A DNA stretch of 64,000 nt from Mytilus californianus (lineage: Eukaryota > Mollusca > Bivalvia > Mytilida > Mytilidae): contig NW_026262679.1 in assembly GCF_021869535.1 (NCBI RefSeq), positions 78,365,143 to 78,429,142 of the forward strand, read 5' to 3'. The notes under the pieces are model-generated. The model was not told where the DNA came from, did not search any database, and saw nothing but the letters and a program-made list of their open reading frames with translations. A program made the position numbers and the translations under genes. Shown one piece after another: positions 47,545 through 62,000 of the stretch. The stretch's first letter is position 1; every line of letters starts with the position of its first letter.

Positions 47545-48872
47545 CTCTGTTATATAGGGTTAATACCCGTCGAATAACTGTGTCTCATTGGTGTATGAAA
47601 GTTATATAGGGTTTATACTCACCGAATAACTGTCTCCTTGGTGTATGAATGTTTTATATGGAAATTATCCATCGAATAACTGTGTCTCATTGGTGTATGA
47701 ACGTTATATAGGGTTTATACCCATCGAATAACTGTGTCTCATTGGTATATGAACGTTTTATAGGGAATATATCCATCGAATAACTGTGTCTCATTGGTGT
47801 CTGAACGTTTGATAGGGTATATACCCATCGAATAACTGTGTCTCATTGGTATATGAACGTTATATAGGGTTTATACCCATCGAATAACTGTGTCTCATTG
47901 GTGTATGAACGTTATATACGGTATATACCCAACGAATAACTGTGTCTCATTGGTGTATGAACGTTATATACGGTATATACTTATCGAATAACTGTGTCTT
48001 ATTGGTATATGAACGTTATATAGGGTTTATACCCGTCGAATAACTGTGTCTCATTGGTATATGAACGTTACATACGGTATATACCCATCGAATTACTCTG
48101 TCTCATTGGGATATGAACGTTATATACGGTATATACCCATCGAGAGTTACTGTGTTTCATTGGTATATGAATGTTACATACGGTATATACCCATCGAATT
48201 ACTCTGTCTCATTGGTGTATGAACGTTATATAGGGTTTATACCCATCGAATAACTGTGTCTCATTGGTGTCTGAACGTTTTATAGGGTATATACCCATCG
48301 AATAACTGTCTCATTGGTATATGAACGTTATATACCCATCGAATAACTGTGTCTCATTGGTATATGAACGTTATATAGGGTTTATACCCATCGAATAACT
48401 GTGTCTCATTGTCGTATGAACGTTATATACGGTATATACCCATCGAATAACTGGGTCTCATTGCTGTATGAACGTTTTATAGGGAATACATCCATCGAAT
48501 AACTGTGTCTCATTGGTGTATGAACGTTATATAGGGTTTATACCCATCAAATAACTGGGTCTCATTGCTGTATGAACGTTTTATAGGGAATATATCCATC
48601 GAATAACTGTGTCTCATTGGTGTATGAACGTTTTATAGGGTATATACCCATCGAATAACTGTGTCTCATTGGTATATGAACGTTATATACCCATCGAATT
48701 ACTCGGTCTCATTGGGATATGAACGTTTTATAGGGTTTATACCCATCGAATAACTGTCTCATTGGAATATAGGGTTTATTCCCATCGAATAACTGTATCA
48801 TTGGTGTATGAAAGTTTTATAGGGTATATACCCATCGAATAACTGTGTCTCATTGGTATATGAACGTTATAT
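47545..48872. repeat. 52 bp minisatellite, about 25 copies
   Basis: Unit: 'ggtttatacccatcgaat' + 'aactgtgtctcattggtat' + 'atgaacgttatata'. Variants alternate in the last part (gttatatagggtt, gttttatagggaat, gttatatacggta) and a few units are truncated, for example near 48300 and 48690. It is confined between two recognisable repeats and has no coding role; minus-strand frames through it are artefacts. Confidence 0.95.
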
Positions 48873-51800
48873 AACTCAGTCATCAGTTCATTTTTTTTTT
48901 CATTTGAAGTCACTGAAGCGCTCAAAGGCAAAACATCATCAGTAAATAGATATGTTATATGGAAATATATCGTGTAATGCACAACAGCAGTTTGTTTAGT
49001 ACAAACATAACCATTGTATTTCACATCATTTTGATTTCTGTCACACATCTTTTGAGTCAGTTGAAAAATCTTTTGAACATATTTTTTAATACCTTAGTAG
49101 AACTATTTATCTGAAAGAGTTTTCTTTCATTTACCTACTACTTGGCATCAACCTTTGACTCCTCTGGTTTGTTGTTGTTTGTAAATATGTGTGACTGGTA
49201 AATAATATTTACTGACCAAACTTCCACACCTTTTTGTCTAATACCAAATCTCATTCTTGATTGGCAACACTATTCGACAGTTATACTGCCAGAGATACAA
49301 TAAGAACGATATGCATAAAGAAATTTTATTGGAGAATGAAATATGTATACATCAATTTATAGGCTTACAAATGTGACTGCACATCAAGAAAATTCCATAC
49401 CTTGGTTCTTTTTATTTTTCTTTCTTTTAAATAAAATAAAAACCCAACATTTATATAAATATGCTTTGTTATTAAAAAACTGTACTTAATGGACCCTGGA
49501 CTCATCATGCCGCTATTGTGGTCAATGAAAGAGGACAACATTAACTGCCAAAAAACCAAGTGATGTCTATTTATAAATAAAATACAGAAAATGAAAAAAG
49601 AATCAAGGTTTTCTCATATTGCTACCTCTTTATCACGAAGAAGCGATCTATTATCTAAATTTTGTAGATCATAGTTTTGAAGAAGGTATTTAAAATTCAA
49701 CAAACTTAAATAAAATAGATTCATGTATTTTGATATTCTGTAGTGTTGGAAGAAAATGCTTTTAAAAATATCATCGTTACATGTTGTCTGTTTTGAACTA
49801 GCTTTCAGTTCCTTTGTTTTCTCCTACATCGCTACTCTTTTGTCATTTGTAAGTTGTTTTTTGGGCTTTGTGCCAATACAACGAGTCATACCATTTTGAT
49901 GTTTAGTTGTTATATCACAGTCTACTGTTCTCATGTTAGGGGAAGGGTTGCACGCTCACAACCACGTTAACTCCTAATCAATCTGTGATAAAAGTCCCAA
50001 ATAAAGGGCCTGTCTTCCATAGATTGGAATTGGTTGCCATCTTAGAATACTTCTCATTGGCAATCATACCACATTTCCTTATTTTAGATTAAGCATATAC
50101 CTCAAACATAGATATTTAGTAACACTTTGTAGCTTGATATTATAGGCAAGTCACATTCCTGGAAGTGGATACCTGACAATGGTAACTGGTTATAACATTT
50201 CTTTGACATAAAATCAAAATCTTTCATAGGATTATAAAATACAAATTCATCAACATGTTACTTCTTATGTTGGGTAATAAAGACACTCCAAGATACTTAA
50301 TCCGTTACATGTTAATATAGAAAAAGTTGAAGTCCATTAAAAAAAGATTTCATTACAGACCATAGGAATGTACGATTACTCTGTCTCGCGTCTGATACAT
50401 AAATTTGCAGACTCAAAAAATAATAATTAAAAATGTTCTTATATACAACATAGTATATGAACAAATAATAATAAATAGAACTGCAGTCTTCAATTCATTT
50501 GTGCCATTTAATGACAATAACAACAATAAAGTTGTCAGTCAAAATAAAAAACATAATATCTCCTTGACAGACAACAGCTTCTTTCGTCTTGACCACATCC
50601 TGATAAAAAACAAAATAAAATTAAGAAAACATTCGACAATTTATTGAATTTATGAGCACAATTTTTTTAAAATTAGATGTTTACATTAAATGAATGTACA
50701 CATTGATTGATAAATTTTTGTTTAGAAGCAGTCAAAATAACTATGCAACTCCTTTTGATTTTTTGTTATAAAATTTATGCCTTTATCATATATATTATAA
50801 GATATATGTATAACTAAACAAGTAATTAATGTAAAAGTTAATTCATAAATTAGAGTACAGGTATGTAAACCATGCATATTCTAGGAAAGTTCAGATATCT
50901 TAAATGAGGATTTCATGTTGAAAGGTAATTTTGTATACAGTTTGTACATGTTTAATCTAAATCAATGTTAAGACATGATGGTCTTGACTTGTCCAAGATG
51001 GATGAAAGCCATAGAGAATACAGCAATCATAAAAAGTTCTTGCTTTTTTATTTATAGTTATATACTCTAAATCTGTACACATTTGAAAAGACTTTGATGA
51101 ATATATCAATTTATATACCTTTAACAATTCATTGATAGTTCTCTGGTTCTTCTGACCTGAAAAAGAACAACCAAACAACAGAGCCAGTATACATTTAAAA
51201 TGAAAATTATTTAAGCCACTCAACATCAAACACAGGTTTAGATCAAACCATGAACAATTTCCTTGTTTAACATGATGCAATTTATGAAGAGATTAACCAT
51301 ACTTTATTTTTTCTTTCATTTTTTGAGGGGGTTGTTAGGTGTTCCTCATTGACTGATACCAAATATTGCTCTATATTCAAATTTCTGTCACAAAAATTTG
51401 GAAATTCTTAATTTATTGGGAAGCATCATCTTTTTAAAAAAAAAATTTGACCTTTATTCAACAAACTGATATCAAAATCAATATGGATCTTTGTCACATT
51501 ATATTTGAAAAATCATCCCCATTTAATTGAACACTTCAGTGATGCATATTATACAAAAGATAATTTTTCTCTCATATTTATTTGAAAATAATTCTTTGTT
51601 ATGACAATATACTTTTCTACTTTACCTTTTGTATATCCTTACTGCTTACAAACCAATATGCCATGAATGAAAATGCCCTTACTATATACTTTTTGTTCAC
51701 ACCATAGAACTTTTTCTTATTGTTGAAGGCCATATGGTGGAATGTAATTGCTAACATCCACAGCTCTTGGACTTTGGTTTTCATTGGCAATCATACCAAA

Positions 51801-51898
51801 TCTCATTATTTTTATATTGTCAGAATTCAATGAAAAAACAAACTTGTATAAATTATCAGATTAGGTGTATCTAATGTTATTTTGTTGTTGTTGTCAAT
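48873..51898. other. Intergenic spacer with family A fragments
   Basis: 3' ends of family A lie near 50050-50090 and 51722-51800 (+ strand). A 38 bp minus-strand block at 51119-51156 has a textbook acceptor (CTTTTTCAG) and donor (GTATAT) and reads GQKNQRTINELLK, but nothing connects it to a gene. No other feature supported. Confidence 0.4.
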
Positions 51899-53062
51899 TC
51901 AGGCTAAATATGCAGCTGCTATATCACATCTCTGTTCAAATGACGAGCGTTTCATTTCACACCACTGATGAATCATGTATTGAAGGTAAAAGCAAAATTT
52001 TCCCAATGACATAGATCTGGCAGAATATTTGATTTTCTGAATGAATGAGTTGAACTGCTCACATATCTCTGTGTTCAAGCCCTGCAATGGACAAATTCTC
52101 TGGGACTTGTAGCAGAAAGGACATTTGTGACTGTAACCATGAAATAAATCGTGCCAAAATCGTGTATTCTCCCAGAAACCAGGTTCCCTATTCAAACAGT
52201 ACTCCTCAAACTGACATGAAAAATCATAAAATACCTCTTCTGGAGCATGTTCTAAGTATGAATAGGCAGAAGAGAAAGGGTCTTTCCTCCCTTCAGATCC
52301 TGGAATGATATGAAAACCATAACAGTGACCATAGTGCTTAGGGTCAAACCAAAGAAATAAGTAGGTAGTACCACGTCTGGAGACCTCAGGGTATATCTTA
52401 TTACACTGCTCATCAGACCTAGTAGGTAGGTCATCATAATTCTTTGAATGTGCACTTTCATTCATGGTATAAATTGGAATGTCTCTAAGCTTCTCTCCAC
52501 TGGGTGTAAAGTAGTAAGCTGCACCATATCTTTCAGGATTGTATGAAGATGGCTGACGGACTGCAGGAGCTGGCTCTTTATTCTTTTCTCTTATACATTG
52601 GATTCTTAAGACTAGATACTGAAATAAAGAAATAACATCAGAAAGTGACTGTTCATAAGGTAAAGCAGCATATAAAGTATCACGAATTTCAGGAGAAAAA
52701 TCAGATATTAAATTTATTCTGTGGTTTTGTGTAGATGTTCTCAATTCCAACAAAATAGAATCCAAAAGATCTGTGTAGCGAAAAGGAATTAAGGATGACA
52801 AAGAATGATTTGTTGACAAAAACTTGAATATGACTGCTAATTTCTTCTGTACAGACTCCGGATACTCATTACATACAAATCTGCGCATGATGTCGGAACA
52901 CTGACGAGAAACTGTTTCAATAAGGAGTGTATTTCTATTGAGTTCTTCTTCAAATTCTAATGTCTGATTTAATTGTCCAAGTGCTTTTTTTGATGTGTAT
53001 GCAAGGTGATCTCTGCATTTTCTTATTATAGCATCCTGTTGTTCTTGGCTGTTGAAATTCAA
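51899..53062 (-). CDS. KDZ-type catalytic domain block (terminal exon, frame 2)
   Basis: An open frame of 387 codons to TGA at 51899-51901. Residues 1-160 are helical. FLWFDPKHYGHCYGFH (about 236-251) and GSEGRKDPFSS follow. The motif FYDFSCQFEEY (278-288) corresponds to the YD-x-x-C signature of KDZ transposases, then HDLFHGYSHKCPFC (304-317) and TEICEQFNSF (331-340). The Asp at 240, the Asp at 280 and the Glu at 332 or 335 are candidates for the acidic triad; this is an inference from order. The first codon of the frame is TTG, and the real protein continues from the upstream block, so no independent start is implied. Confidence 0.85.
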   Translation of the reverse strand: MNFNSQEQQDAIIRKCRDHLAYTSKKALGQLNQTLEFEEELNRNTLLIETVSRQCSDIMRRFVCNEYPESVQKKLAVIFKFLSTNHSLSSLIPFRYTDLLDSILLELRTSTQNHRINLISDFSPEIRDTLYAALPYEQSLSDVISLFQYLVLRIQCIREKNKEPAPAVRQPSSYNPERYGAAYYFTPSGEKLRDIPIYTMNESAHSKNYDDLPTRSDEQCNKIYPEVSRRGTTYLFLWFDPKHYGHCYGFHIIPGSEGRKDPFSSAYSYLEHAPEEVFYDFSCQFEEYCLNREPGFWENTRFWHDLFHGYSHKCPFCYKSQRICPLQGLNTEICEQFNSFIQKIKYSARSMSLGKFCFYLQYMIHQWCEMKRSSFEQRCDIAAAYLA

Positions 53063-56000
53063 GAAACAAGATCATTTCTTCTGTGACATGGGTCAATTTT
53101 TTCTGTTGAAGTTGGTTTTTCTATTGGATCTGTATCTGCATTTTTAAAGCTAATACCAATTTTAGTGCCATCACATGCTAAGAATTTTGGGTTGTATTTG
53201 CAGATAGAACAAGGCTTTCTGAAATCAGTCTTAAATTTACTACTCCATGAAAACCACCAAGCAATGAATGTTTGAGGGGACATAAATTTAGCTGAATTAA
53301 GAAAATTTCTCCTGTATTTTTTGCTCATGATTTTGCAATATGCACTGAAAGTGACATGAGTGTTCAATGCATGATCAACAAAATCCCAGCCAATCTCATC
53401 TCCTGCAGCTGTTTCCTTTGAAAGAAAATGGAGGCTGTCTGAAGATCCACCATATTGAACTTGGCAGTCTGCATTTCCTGCCAAGCAATTCCTACCAAAT
53501 ACCTGAAAAAGATGAAAAGCAAATTGCATTTTTCTTCTACAAATTTTAAGTCATAATATCGATGTAACCTGTTTCTGATTCATCAGGGAATTCAAGTATC
53601 TGTATAATAATTCTACATCAGTTGAGTAGAAAATATACTATTTAAAATGAAATATCATAACTTTTGATATAACTATGTTCATACTAATTAATGCATAAAA
53701 GAAATAGTGAATTTATATAGGTTAGGGTCATATAAAATATTTCTTGGAATCTATTGGCAGGAGCATTTTGTCGGATAAACTAGTATTTTTAAAATACAAT
53801 TTTGTAGGACATTCTGCACACTACACATTCATATAACACTTCAAAAACAGAATAAATCAATTTTTAATGACTTTGTATAGGGCCCACACTGGAATTTAAA
53901 AATTGAGAAATTAATAACCTCACTGGATATGCACTAGCTGGTAAATGTTTGTCTCGTCAATGATATGAATGATATTAGGAATAACAATGAAATAGGCAAA
54001 TTATAAAAATGACATTCAATATTGTAGTATCTACATCAATTTAAAGTTGTCAAGAAGATCCTGGTCTTATACATTTCATTAAACTGGTTCATAATTAAAA
54101 ATAAATGTAAGCACACATAGTTCTTAAATTTTAAATAGCTCAAGACTTAGAAAGCATTCTCACTTCAAATCTAGCTGGTCCGTTAGTCAAATACACCACT
54201 GTCCTGTACTTCACCTCGGTCAATACCCCATTTGGATGGTCATCATCAGAGTAGCCAGCCTTTAATTAAAAGCATAAAATAAAATGTATAATCTCACTTT
54301 TAGCATCATCATTAATTTTTCAGAATTCATTGTATCAGACATGAAAACCCTAAGCAGAAAAATAAAAAATAAAATGTTGAGATATCCATGCAATCTGACA
54401 TTTTCGATTTTTTATTTAAAACTGACAAAGGTTCAATCTAATAACTGTTGGTTACTAATTTTTACAATGCAACTCATTAGCTATAAAATAATCTGGCGAG
54501 ATATTTCATTCTAAAATCTAAATAACATGTAAATATCTTGCCATACAAGCTGAGTTAGTTAAGATACTCTTAAACAATAATGTACATCTAGTCTGTCTTT
54601 ATTACAAATACTAATTATTTTTTCAAAGAATTCCTTTCAAGCCAGTGCTAGGGGCCATCTTCAACTTGCATTGAGATGATATTTTTTTGTTATTTTTTGT
54701 TTGTTTGTGTCGAAGGCCTCACTGGGACTTTCAGATAAAGAACAGCAATAATGGCACTGTTCCTTTGCTTTTTCGTGTTTTTTTTTGTCATGGATGAAAA
54801 CCCAACATCCTTTGTTTTCCAATTTTGTTATATTTTGCACTAATAGAATTTGTGCCATTTAGGGCAGAATTTTGTAGTAGAAATTTAATAGAGAAAAAAA
54901 ATTACCCCACAAAGACATCCATCTTCTAGTACAGGAGGAAAGAGAACAAGTGGATTGTTTCCGGTCAAATACCCTTTAGTGTCTCGAACAACTCCTTCGG
55001 CACCATCAAATACAGCTAATCTTTTTTTAATTGCTCGTTGTAAGGCTGGATCATCCTCCTCCTTGGGTCTGTGCTCACTCAAACTTGGGAAATCCCAAAG
55101 TCCTGTTGCCGGATTAAAAAAATTTGTCTGAAAATAAAATGTGAAAATATTTAATAAATATAATATAACACACAAAATAAAGTATGCAGCACTATATGAA
55201 AAATCTGACATCCTGATGTGAATTATTCTCCATATTTTTTTAGAACATGTATTACAATTGCAAAAAACTGTTTAAGAAAATATTTTTCACTAAAAAGAAA
55301 ATATGATTTTAACCTTTCTAGTCAAGTAAAATCATACTTTATGGGCAATTGCATCAGTTATTGTATTTATGTTCATTAAGTGATTTTTGGTCCATCGAGG
55401 AAATGTTTGTGTTGAAGGCATTTAGTTGGCAATTGCATGTTATTTCCAACGTTTGCAAATTCAATTTGATTAAAAGTTGAGTGTCATTCTTGTCTATTGA
55501 TTAGATATCTTCTTTGGTTTAATGATTGTAGTTGTTAACTTACCCTCTGTGTTTGAGTAGTTTCTGGTTGATAAGTATCCTCCAGATCATTCTCATCTTC
55601 CTCATTATCAATAAATGCTTCCTCATCTTCATCTTCAATGTCTTCTTCGATATCATTAACATTCATCCATAAATTTTTGTGGTCTTTCATTGCTTGCAGA
55701 TGAGGACAAACATTACTTGTTTCGCTCAAGTATATGACTTTCCGAGTAGAAAAACTGTAAATGGCACTACATTCACCGGACTGGCATGATACACGGTTTC
55801 TGGAAACATTCACAAACTTACAATCTTGACTACTGTTTGGGACAACTGAAAATTTTTTGGTTCGAAGAGAAGACAGAAGTAAAATTACAGGTTTTTGTAA
55901 AGCAGCCAAAGATAACATTATACTTTTCTGAGATTTTGTTGGTGATGTAAAAAATTCTGTGCTGAAGTAGATGGGATAATCGGGTTCAATAATTTCTTTG

Positions 56001-59000
56001 AAATACCTTATATGGCAGCATTTGATGTTAATAGAATCTATTTCTGTGTCAGGCTGTTCATCTAATGTTGCGAGCTGTAATAAAGTTGCAAACAGTGTAC
56101 ATGTGCAATGGTATACGTTGACATTCCCAACAGTTCTCCTCGACATGTGAACAAAAGATGACTCCATTAAACATCCAGTGGTCATGTTGACGTCATTCAA
56201 ACAGAGGACATCGGTATCGGACTCGTGTACACGCCAAAATAAACCTCCAGTCTCAATTTGTGCTGTTTTATACTTTTCATACAAGGAATTGTCAGAAGCC
56301 CTGTTGTGTGTTGTAAAGAGAGGATTTACAGTTCGAAGGTTTCTTAAAATATCCTCTTCATTCAAAGCTTTGCGTTTAGGTCTTATTTGTCTCAGATTAG
56401 AATTTTGCATATTTTCCCCAATGTTGATGTTGTCGTCATTGATGTTCTGGTGCGAATTTGCTGGGGAAGACTCTGGGTTACGAAACTTGTCAACTAATCG
56501 AAATATTGCAGAGTAGTTGGATTCTCGGTGATGGTAAAGTATCAGATTACGAAGAGAAGCAGGCTTATATTTCTCAGTGGAATCACGGACGGATAGCATT
56601 CTACCATAGCCAACATGAGCATGGGTTCCCTCATTCCAATAGTGGTCATTTGGTAAGCAGGAAATAATTTTGCACTGGTCATACAATGTGTATTTTGAGC
56701 TAGATGGTGGATCAAAAATAAATTTAAATTCTGGATTTTCAACAGGGACTCCTTTAGAGCGGTAGTTTTGAATTGTATTTTCCCATGTATGGAGAATTGG
56801 ATGAAAGACTCCCGAAGCTTCGATAAATCTACAAAAGAAACATTTAGTTTCAATCATATTACAGTAGATATGTTTTAGGTTAAAATTTCAGACAACTGAA
56901 AATATAACATTCTACAGATACAATATTTAATATATGAAATAATATAACTGTAAAGTATCTTTTTTTTTTTAAACATGTTAAACTGGTCTCAAAGATTCTC
57001 CTTTAATAGCATATATATATCAAAAACAAATATGTAGTGTAAAACTGATAAACAACAATACATTATATATATTTTTTTTCTTATCTGATACACAAAAATG
57101 TATTTAAATTTCTTTTTGATGTTCATTTTTTTCCAATGCAAACTCGCATCATAATTTTCAGAATTATTAAACATGTTAAAAGCTATTCACCTAAGGGAGA
57201 GAAAACAGCTTAAATTACATCATTAATAAAATAGAATGTTTGAGGACAAGAATACACCTGCTCATACTTTGCAATTGTCTGCATGCTGTGGTTTTTATCA
57301 TTGTGTATGGACTGTCAAAGGTAACACTTAATGCTTCTTTCACCCGAAAGCAGGGGCATAACAAAAGTATGGTAAGTTAATAGGTTCTAAGTGTCAATTT
57401 TTTAATTTCATTTACACACTGAAATAGACATTCAAACAAATAATATTTCTCTTCAATTACTCCTGCAATAAAATTCATGAATACATAGTTGAATAAAATG
57501 CTCTGCAGGGCGCAGCTTGATACGACCGCAGAGGTCGAACCCTGAACAGTTGGGGCAAGTATGGACACAACACTTAAGCTTGATGCAGCTCTGAATTTGG
57601 ATTGTAATTAAATAGTTGACACAGCATAGGTTTCTGACACAGAATGAATACGGTCTAAGAACTTAAAAATTTTGAATTGTACATTTACCTTTTATGGTCC
57701 AATATCCAAAATCTAAATACTTGGTTAGATTCAGCATATCAAAGAACCCCAAGAATTCAATTTTTGATGAAATCAAATAAAGTTCAATTTTGGACCCTTT
57801 AGACCTCAATGTGGACCAATTTGATAACGGGGCCCAAATATCAAAAATCTAAATACATGGTTAGATTCAGCATATCAATGAACCCCATAAATTCAATTTT
57901 TGTTGAAATCAAACAAAGTTTAATTTTGGACCCCGATTTGGACCAACTTGAAAACTGGGCCCATAATCAAAAATCTTAGTACATGTTCAGATTCAGCATA
58001 TCAAAGAACCCCAAGAATTCCATTTTTGTTAAAATCAAACAAAGTTTCATTTTGGACTCTTTAGACCTCAATATGGACAAATTTGATAACGGGGCCCAAA
58101 TATCAAAAATCTCAAACACAGTTAGATTCGGCATATCAAAGAACCCCAATAATTCAATTTTTGATGAAATCAAACAAAGTTTAATTTTGGACCCTTTTGG
58201 CCCATAATTCCTAAACTGTTGGGACCAAAACCCCCAAAATCAATCCCAACCTTCCTATAGTGGTTATAAACCTTGTGTTAAAATTTTATCGATTTCTATT
58301 TACTTATACTAAAGTTATTATCCGGAAATCATCAGTCTTCGGACGACGCTGACGTGATACCAATATACGACAAAAAAAATTATAATTTTTGCTGTCGTAT
58401 AAAAATGCAAACTGAATAAAAAGATAAATTTATATCTCATTTCAACCAGTTGTTTAGAGAAAAACTAAGACCAATATAAGTTTCCTTTCTGAAGATCTCA
58501 ATTATACCTGGCTTTTTGAGTATTGTTTTCCTTGTGCGAGTTATGTTTGATAACATTTACTACTGTTCCTAGTAACTGGCAAGATTCTGTTGAGGTTTGT
58601 GCCTTTGCCATCAATTTTCTGTGTGAATTTAGAATACTAGTTTTATTTCTTTCAAGAAGGTTGACGTATCGTCTTCCAGTATCTGAACCAGGATTACCTA
58701 CAATAATAAACAACAATCTCATTCTTTGAAACTAGCATTATAAAAAAACAATGTAACTGCTGATGAGGACAGAATATTGTTTAAATGAGAATATTATCTA
58801 GAAAAAATACACTAGAGAAATATCTTTTATCAGATGATTGATTGCTGTTGTTGACTCGCCCCAATTAGCTTTATTATGTAGGATCAGAGTTAAACACACC
58901 TTGCTGGGTTCAAACTTACAACAAGTACAACCTCAATGTTGACAGGATAATTATCACCAAAAACCACTCAACTGCTGAAGCCCCCATTTTACACAAATTA

Positions 59001-62000
59001 AATTGGAGCATGCATATGCAGACTGTATTCTTACTTAAATCACAATCCTCTTTGAAAATACAAAAAATAAATTATTGGAAGCAGCTTATAAATCAGGATA
59101 TTGTTTGTATTATCAAAAGCTTTAAGTTTTTTATATGCTGTTCATATATAATGTATGTCTGTTTATGTTTTACTTGCTCATTGCTTTTAATTTTTTATTT
59201 ATCATAAATTGTCTTCTAGGTTTCAGTTATCCCATTCCTCCTTCTATATAGTTTGGTACCATCTATGAAGTTGATGAATTTTGATGCTGAACATGGAATT
59301 ATGTCCAATGCAGCTGTATTTATTCAGTGTATATTTTAAAATAGTAAACTTGCTTAATGAATGATGACTTCTTTTTCTTTCTAACTTAAGGGTGTATCTT
59401 CTGTGGTACTGCTTAATATCATCTTGAGTGGAAACTTGCAACCAAACCAGTCTTGTTATATCAAAATGATGTTCCTCAAAATAATTCTTAAGCTGAGACA
59501 TTCCTAGTGACAAAAAATAGGAAACGTATTTCTATAAATGTTACAAGAATGAATAAATATATTTTTCTTATATGACAACATATTTTTCACATATTGAAAT
59601 AATGCTAAAGGTTACTGATATTTGACATACTGATATATAATTACAGTCTTCACGCTGAGTGGCAGCCCAGGCTTGTAATATTGCTCTCGGGCCTGTAAAA
59701 ATCATATCTACAAGCCAACAGAATCTAACTAAAAATTTTCAAAAATTGAGCTCCGGGCCTGTAGATTTAGCAGTTCATCGTGAAGACTGTAATTATAAGT
59801 TTTATTAACTATAAACACTGAACATGAATATGATAAGGGTAATTATATCTTAATTTCAGATAAAATTTAATTGTTCTTTGGCTTCATGAAGTAAATACAT
59901 TTTTTTTTATAGATTTCCTTATTCACAATCATGGTATGTTAACAGGACCTGTAATAAATCTTCATGATGTGTTAACATTTTTAGAGGCATTTGATTGTAT
60001 AGTGATAATAGTGAAAAACTGCTCTAGAACTGAAGGGATATATATGAGTTTACTGTTTCCTTAAAAAATAAGAATACCTGAAAAACATGATAATCATGAG
60101 TTGTGTGGCTAAGGACCATGATTAATCATATAATGAATAGTTTATACTTTAGTGAATGTTTAATTCCTTTTTATTTTTAGATTAATTGCACATCTTACTC
60201 AAATAATGTTATAACATAGATATATTAGGAATATGAAAACAATATAAAAATGTAAAAGTTTTTTTTCAATGGGAAAAAACTAAGGACAATTGTGTAGACC
60301 ACTGTTATGAATTTACATGGTAGATATAAAGCATACCCTCAGATAAGAAATATCCCTGAAGAACTCCACTCTCAAAAAATCTGCAGTAGTAAACATCATC
60401 AAGCTTAAAGAAGGAGCAGTAAAATTCTCCATCAGTAAGGGAGGGTGATGACAGATCTAACATAGTTTTCTCTAACTGAAATAAAAACGGTGTTTCTGGT
60501 GAAGTGTAGTTAGCACTGGCCAAAGATTCCGAACATTTTCCTTCTAGATACACAACTCTTGAGGCAATTTCTAAATTCTTCTTTAAGCTGACTTTCCATT
60601 CTACAATGAATTTTGATTTATACAGTTTACTTATTAGTTGTAACAATAGATTTTTACCTAGATGCAACATGTATTTCATTTAAAAAATGTAAAGATTTTT
60701 GCAATAATAAAACCATTTAAAATAATTGATAGATGATGTGTTTGTTTACCATATATCATGTAGAACATTGACATGTCAATTCAATAAGTTTTTGTGCTGA
60801 TTTTACTCAGAAATAATATTGTTTATCTTTTTTGTTTTGAGTTTAACAAATATATATCAATGCTATCAATATTAAAATAAATGTGGATAGTGTCCACATG
60901 TGGACACAGATGATGCCCCCGCTTGCATATCATATAGTTATAAAGCTAAGGGACATAACTGAAGAACGGTAAAAGTGACGCTACCCAAATTTGAACTTGA
61001 TCTGAGTTTTGTGGTAATAAGCATTGTGTATAAGTTTCATAACATTTAGTTGAGGTAAACTTAAATTAGAGAACGGAAACTAAAAATTTTGCAATTTTTC
61101 CACTTATAAAGGGCATAACTCTAGAACGGTTAAAGTGACGCCACCAAAATTCAAACTTGATCTGTGTTTTGTGGTAATAAGCATTGTGTATAAGTTTCAT
61201 AACATTTGGTTGAGGCAAACTTAAGTTAGAGAACGGAAACTTAAAATTTTGCAATTTTTCCATTTATAAAGGGGCATAACTCTAGAACGGTTGAAGTGAC
61301 GCCACCAAAATTCAAACTTGATCTGTGTTTTGTGGTCATAAGCATTGTGTATAAGTTTCATAACATTTGGTTGAGGCAAACTCAAGTTAGAGAACGGAAA
61401 CCAATTTTGGGACGTACGGACGGACGTACGTACGTACAGACGGACAAGGGTAAAACTTAATGCCCCCACCGCTACGGTGGGGGCATAATAACAATTGAAA
61501 ATACTGCAAATATATTTCTACAATTTATGTTATTCATGAATTACCTCTGTCTTCTAACTGTTGCAAAACTGAAGATGATGGACATGCTAATTCTGGTCTA
61601 GATGAATGTACTCCAAAAGTTTCCTATCAAATAAACAAAAAATTAAATTTAAAAATGAAAATTTTCTTACTACATTGTGTACATGTATCTGTATAATTCC
61701 AGCTTACGGCCCAAAAGGTCATAAGCATTTGTTATGCCACATAATAACTTATCATAGCCAAGCTGCTGACATTATTCACTAACTTCTAAATAAAGAACCA
61801 AAATAAAGCCTTAGTAAGGTGTGACTCATAATATTTATACATGTAGTAAGGCACTTGTGGGTTAAATTGATTACTGATTATACTTGGACACAAGTAACTG
61901 ATCTTTAGATGAAAATTAAAATAAATCAAACAGCAGCACAAGTTTATTTAAATGAAATACAGAAAATGTTTTACTGCACATGTACATCATTTTATTGTTC

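Noticed and set aside
47545..48872. CRISPR-like array
   Set aside because: Units are contiguous and similar throughout, without unique spacers; the setting is a eukaryotic genome.
51119..51156. 38 bp minus-strand microexon (GQKNQRTINELLK)
   Set aside because: Good splice sites, but it lies beyond the natural stop of the HMGXB3-like gene and connects to nothing visible.
53055..53075. Programmed -1 frameshifting
   Set aside because: No slippery heptamer in the zero frame and no obvious downstream structure; indel is simpler.
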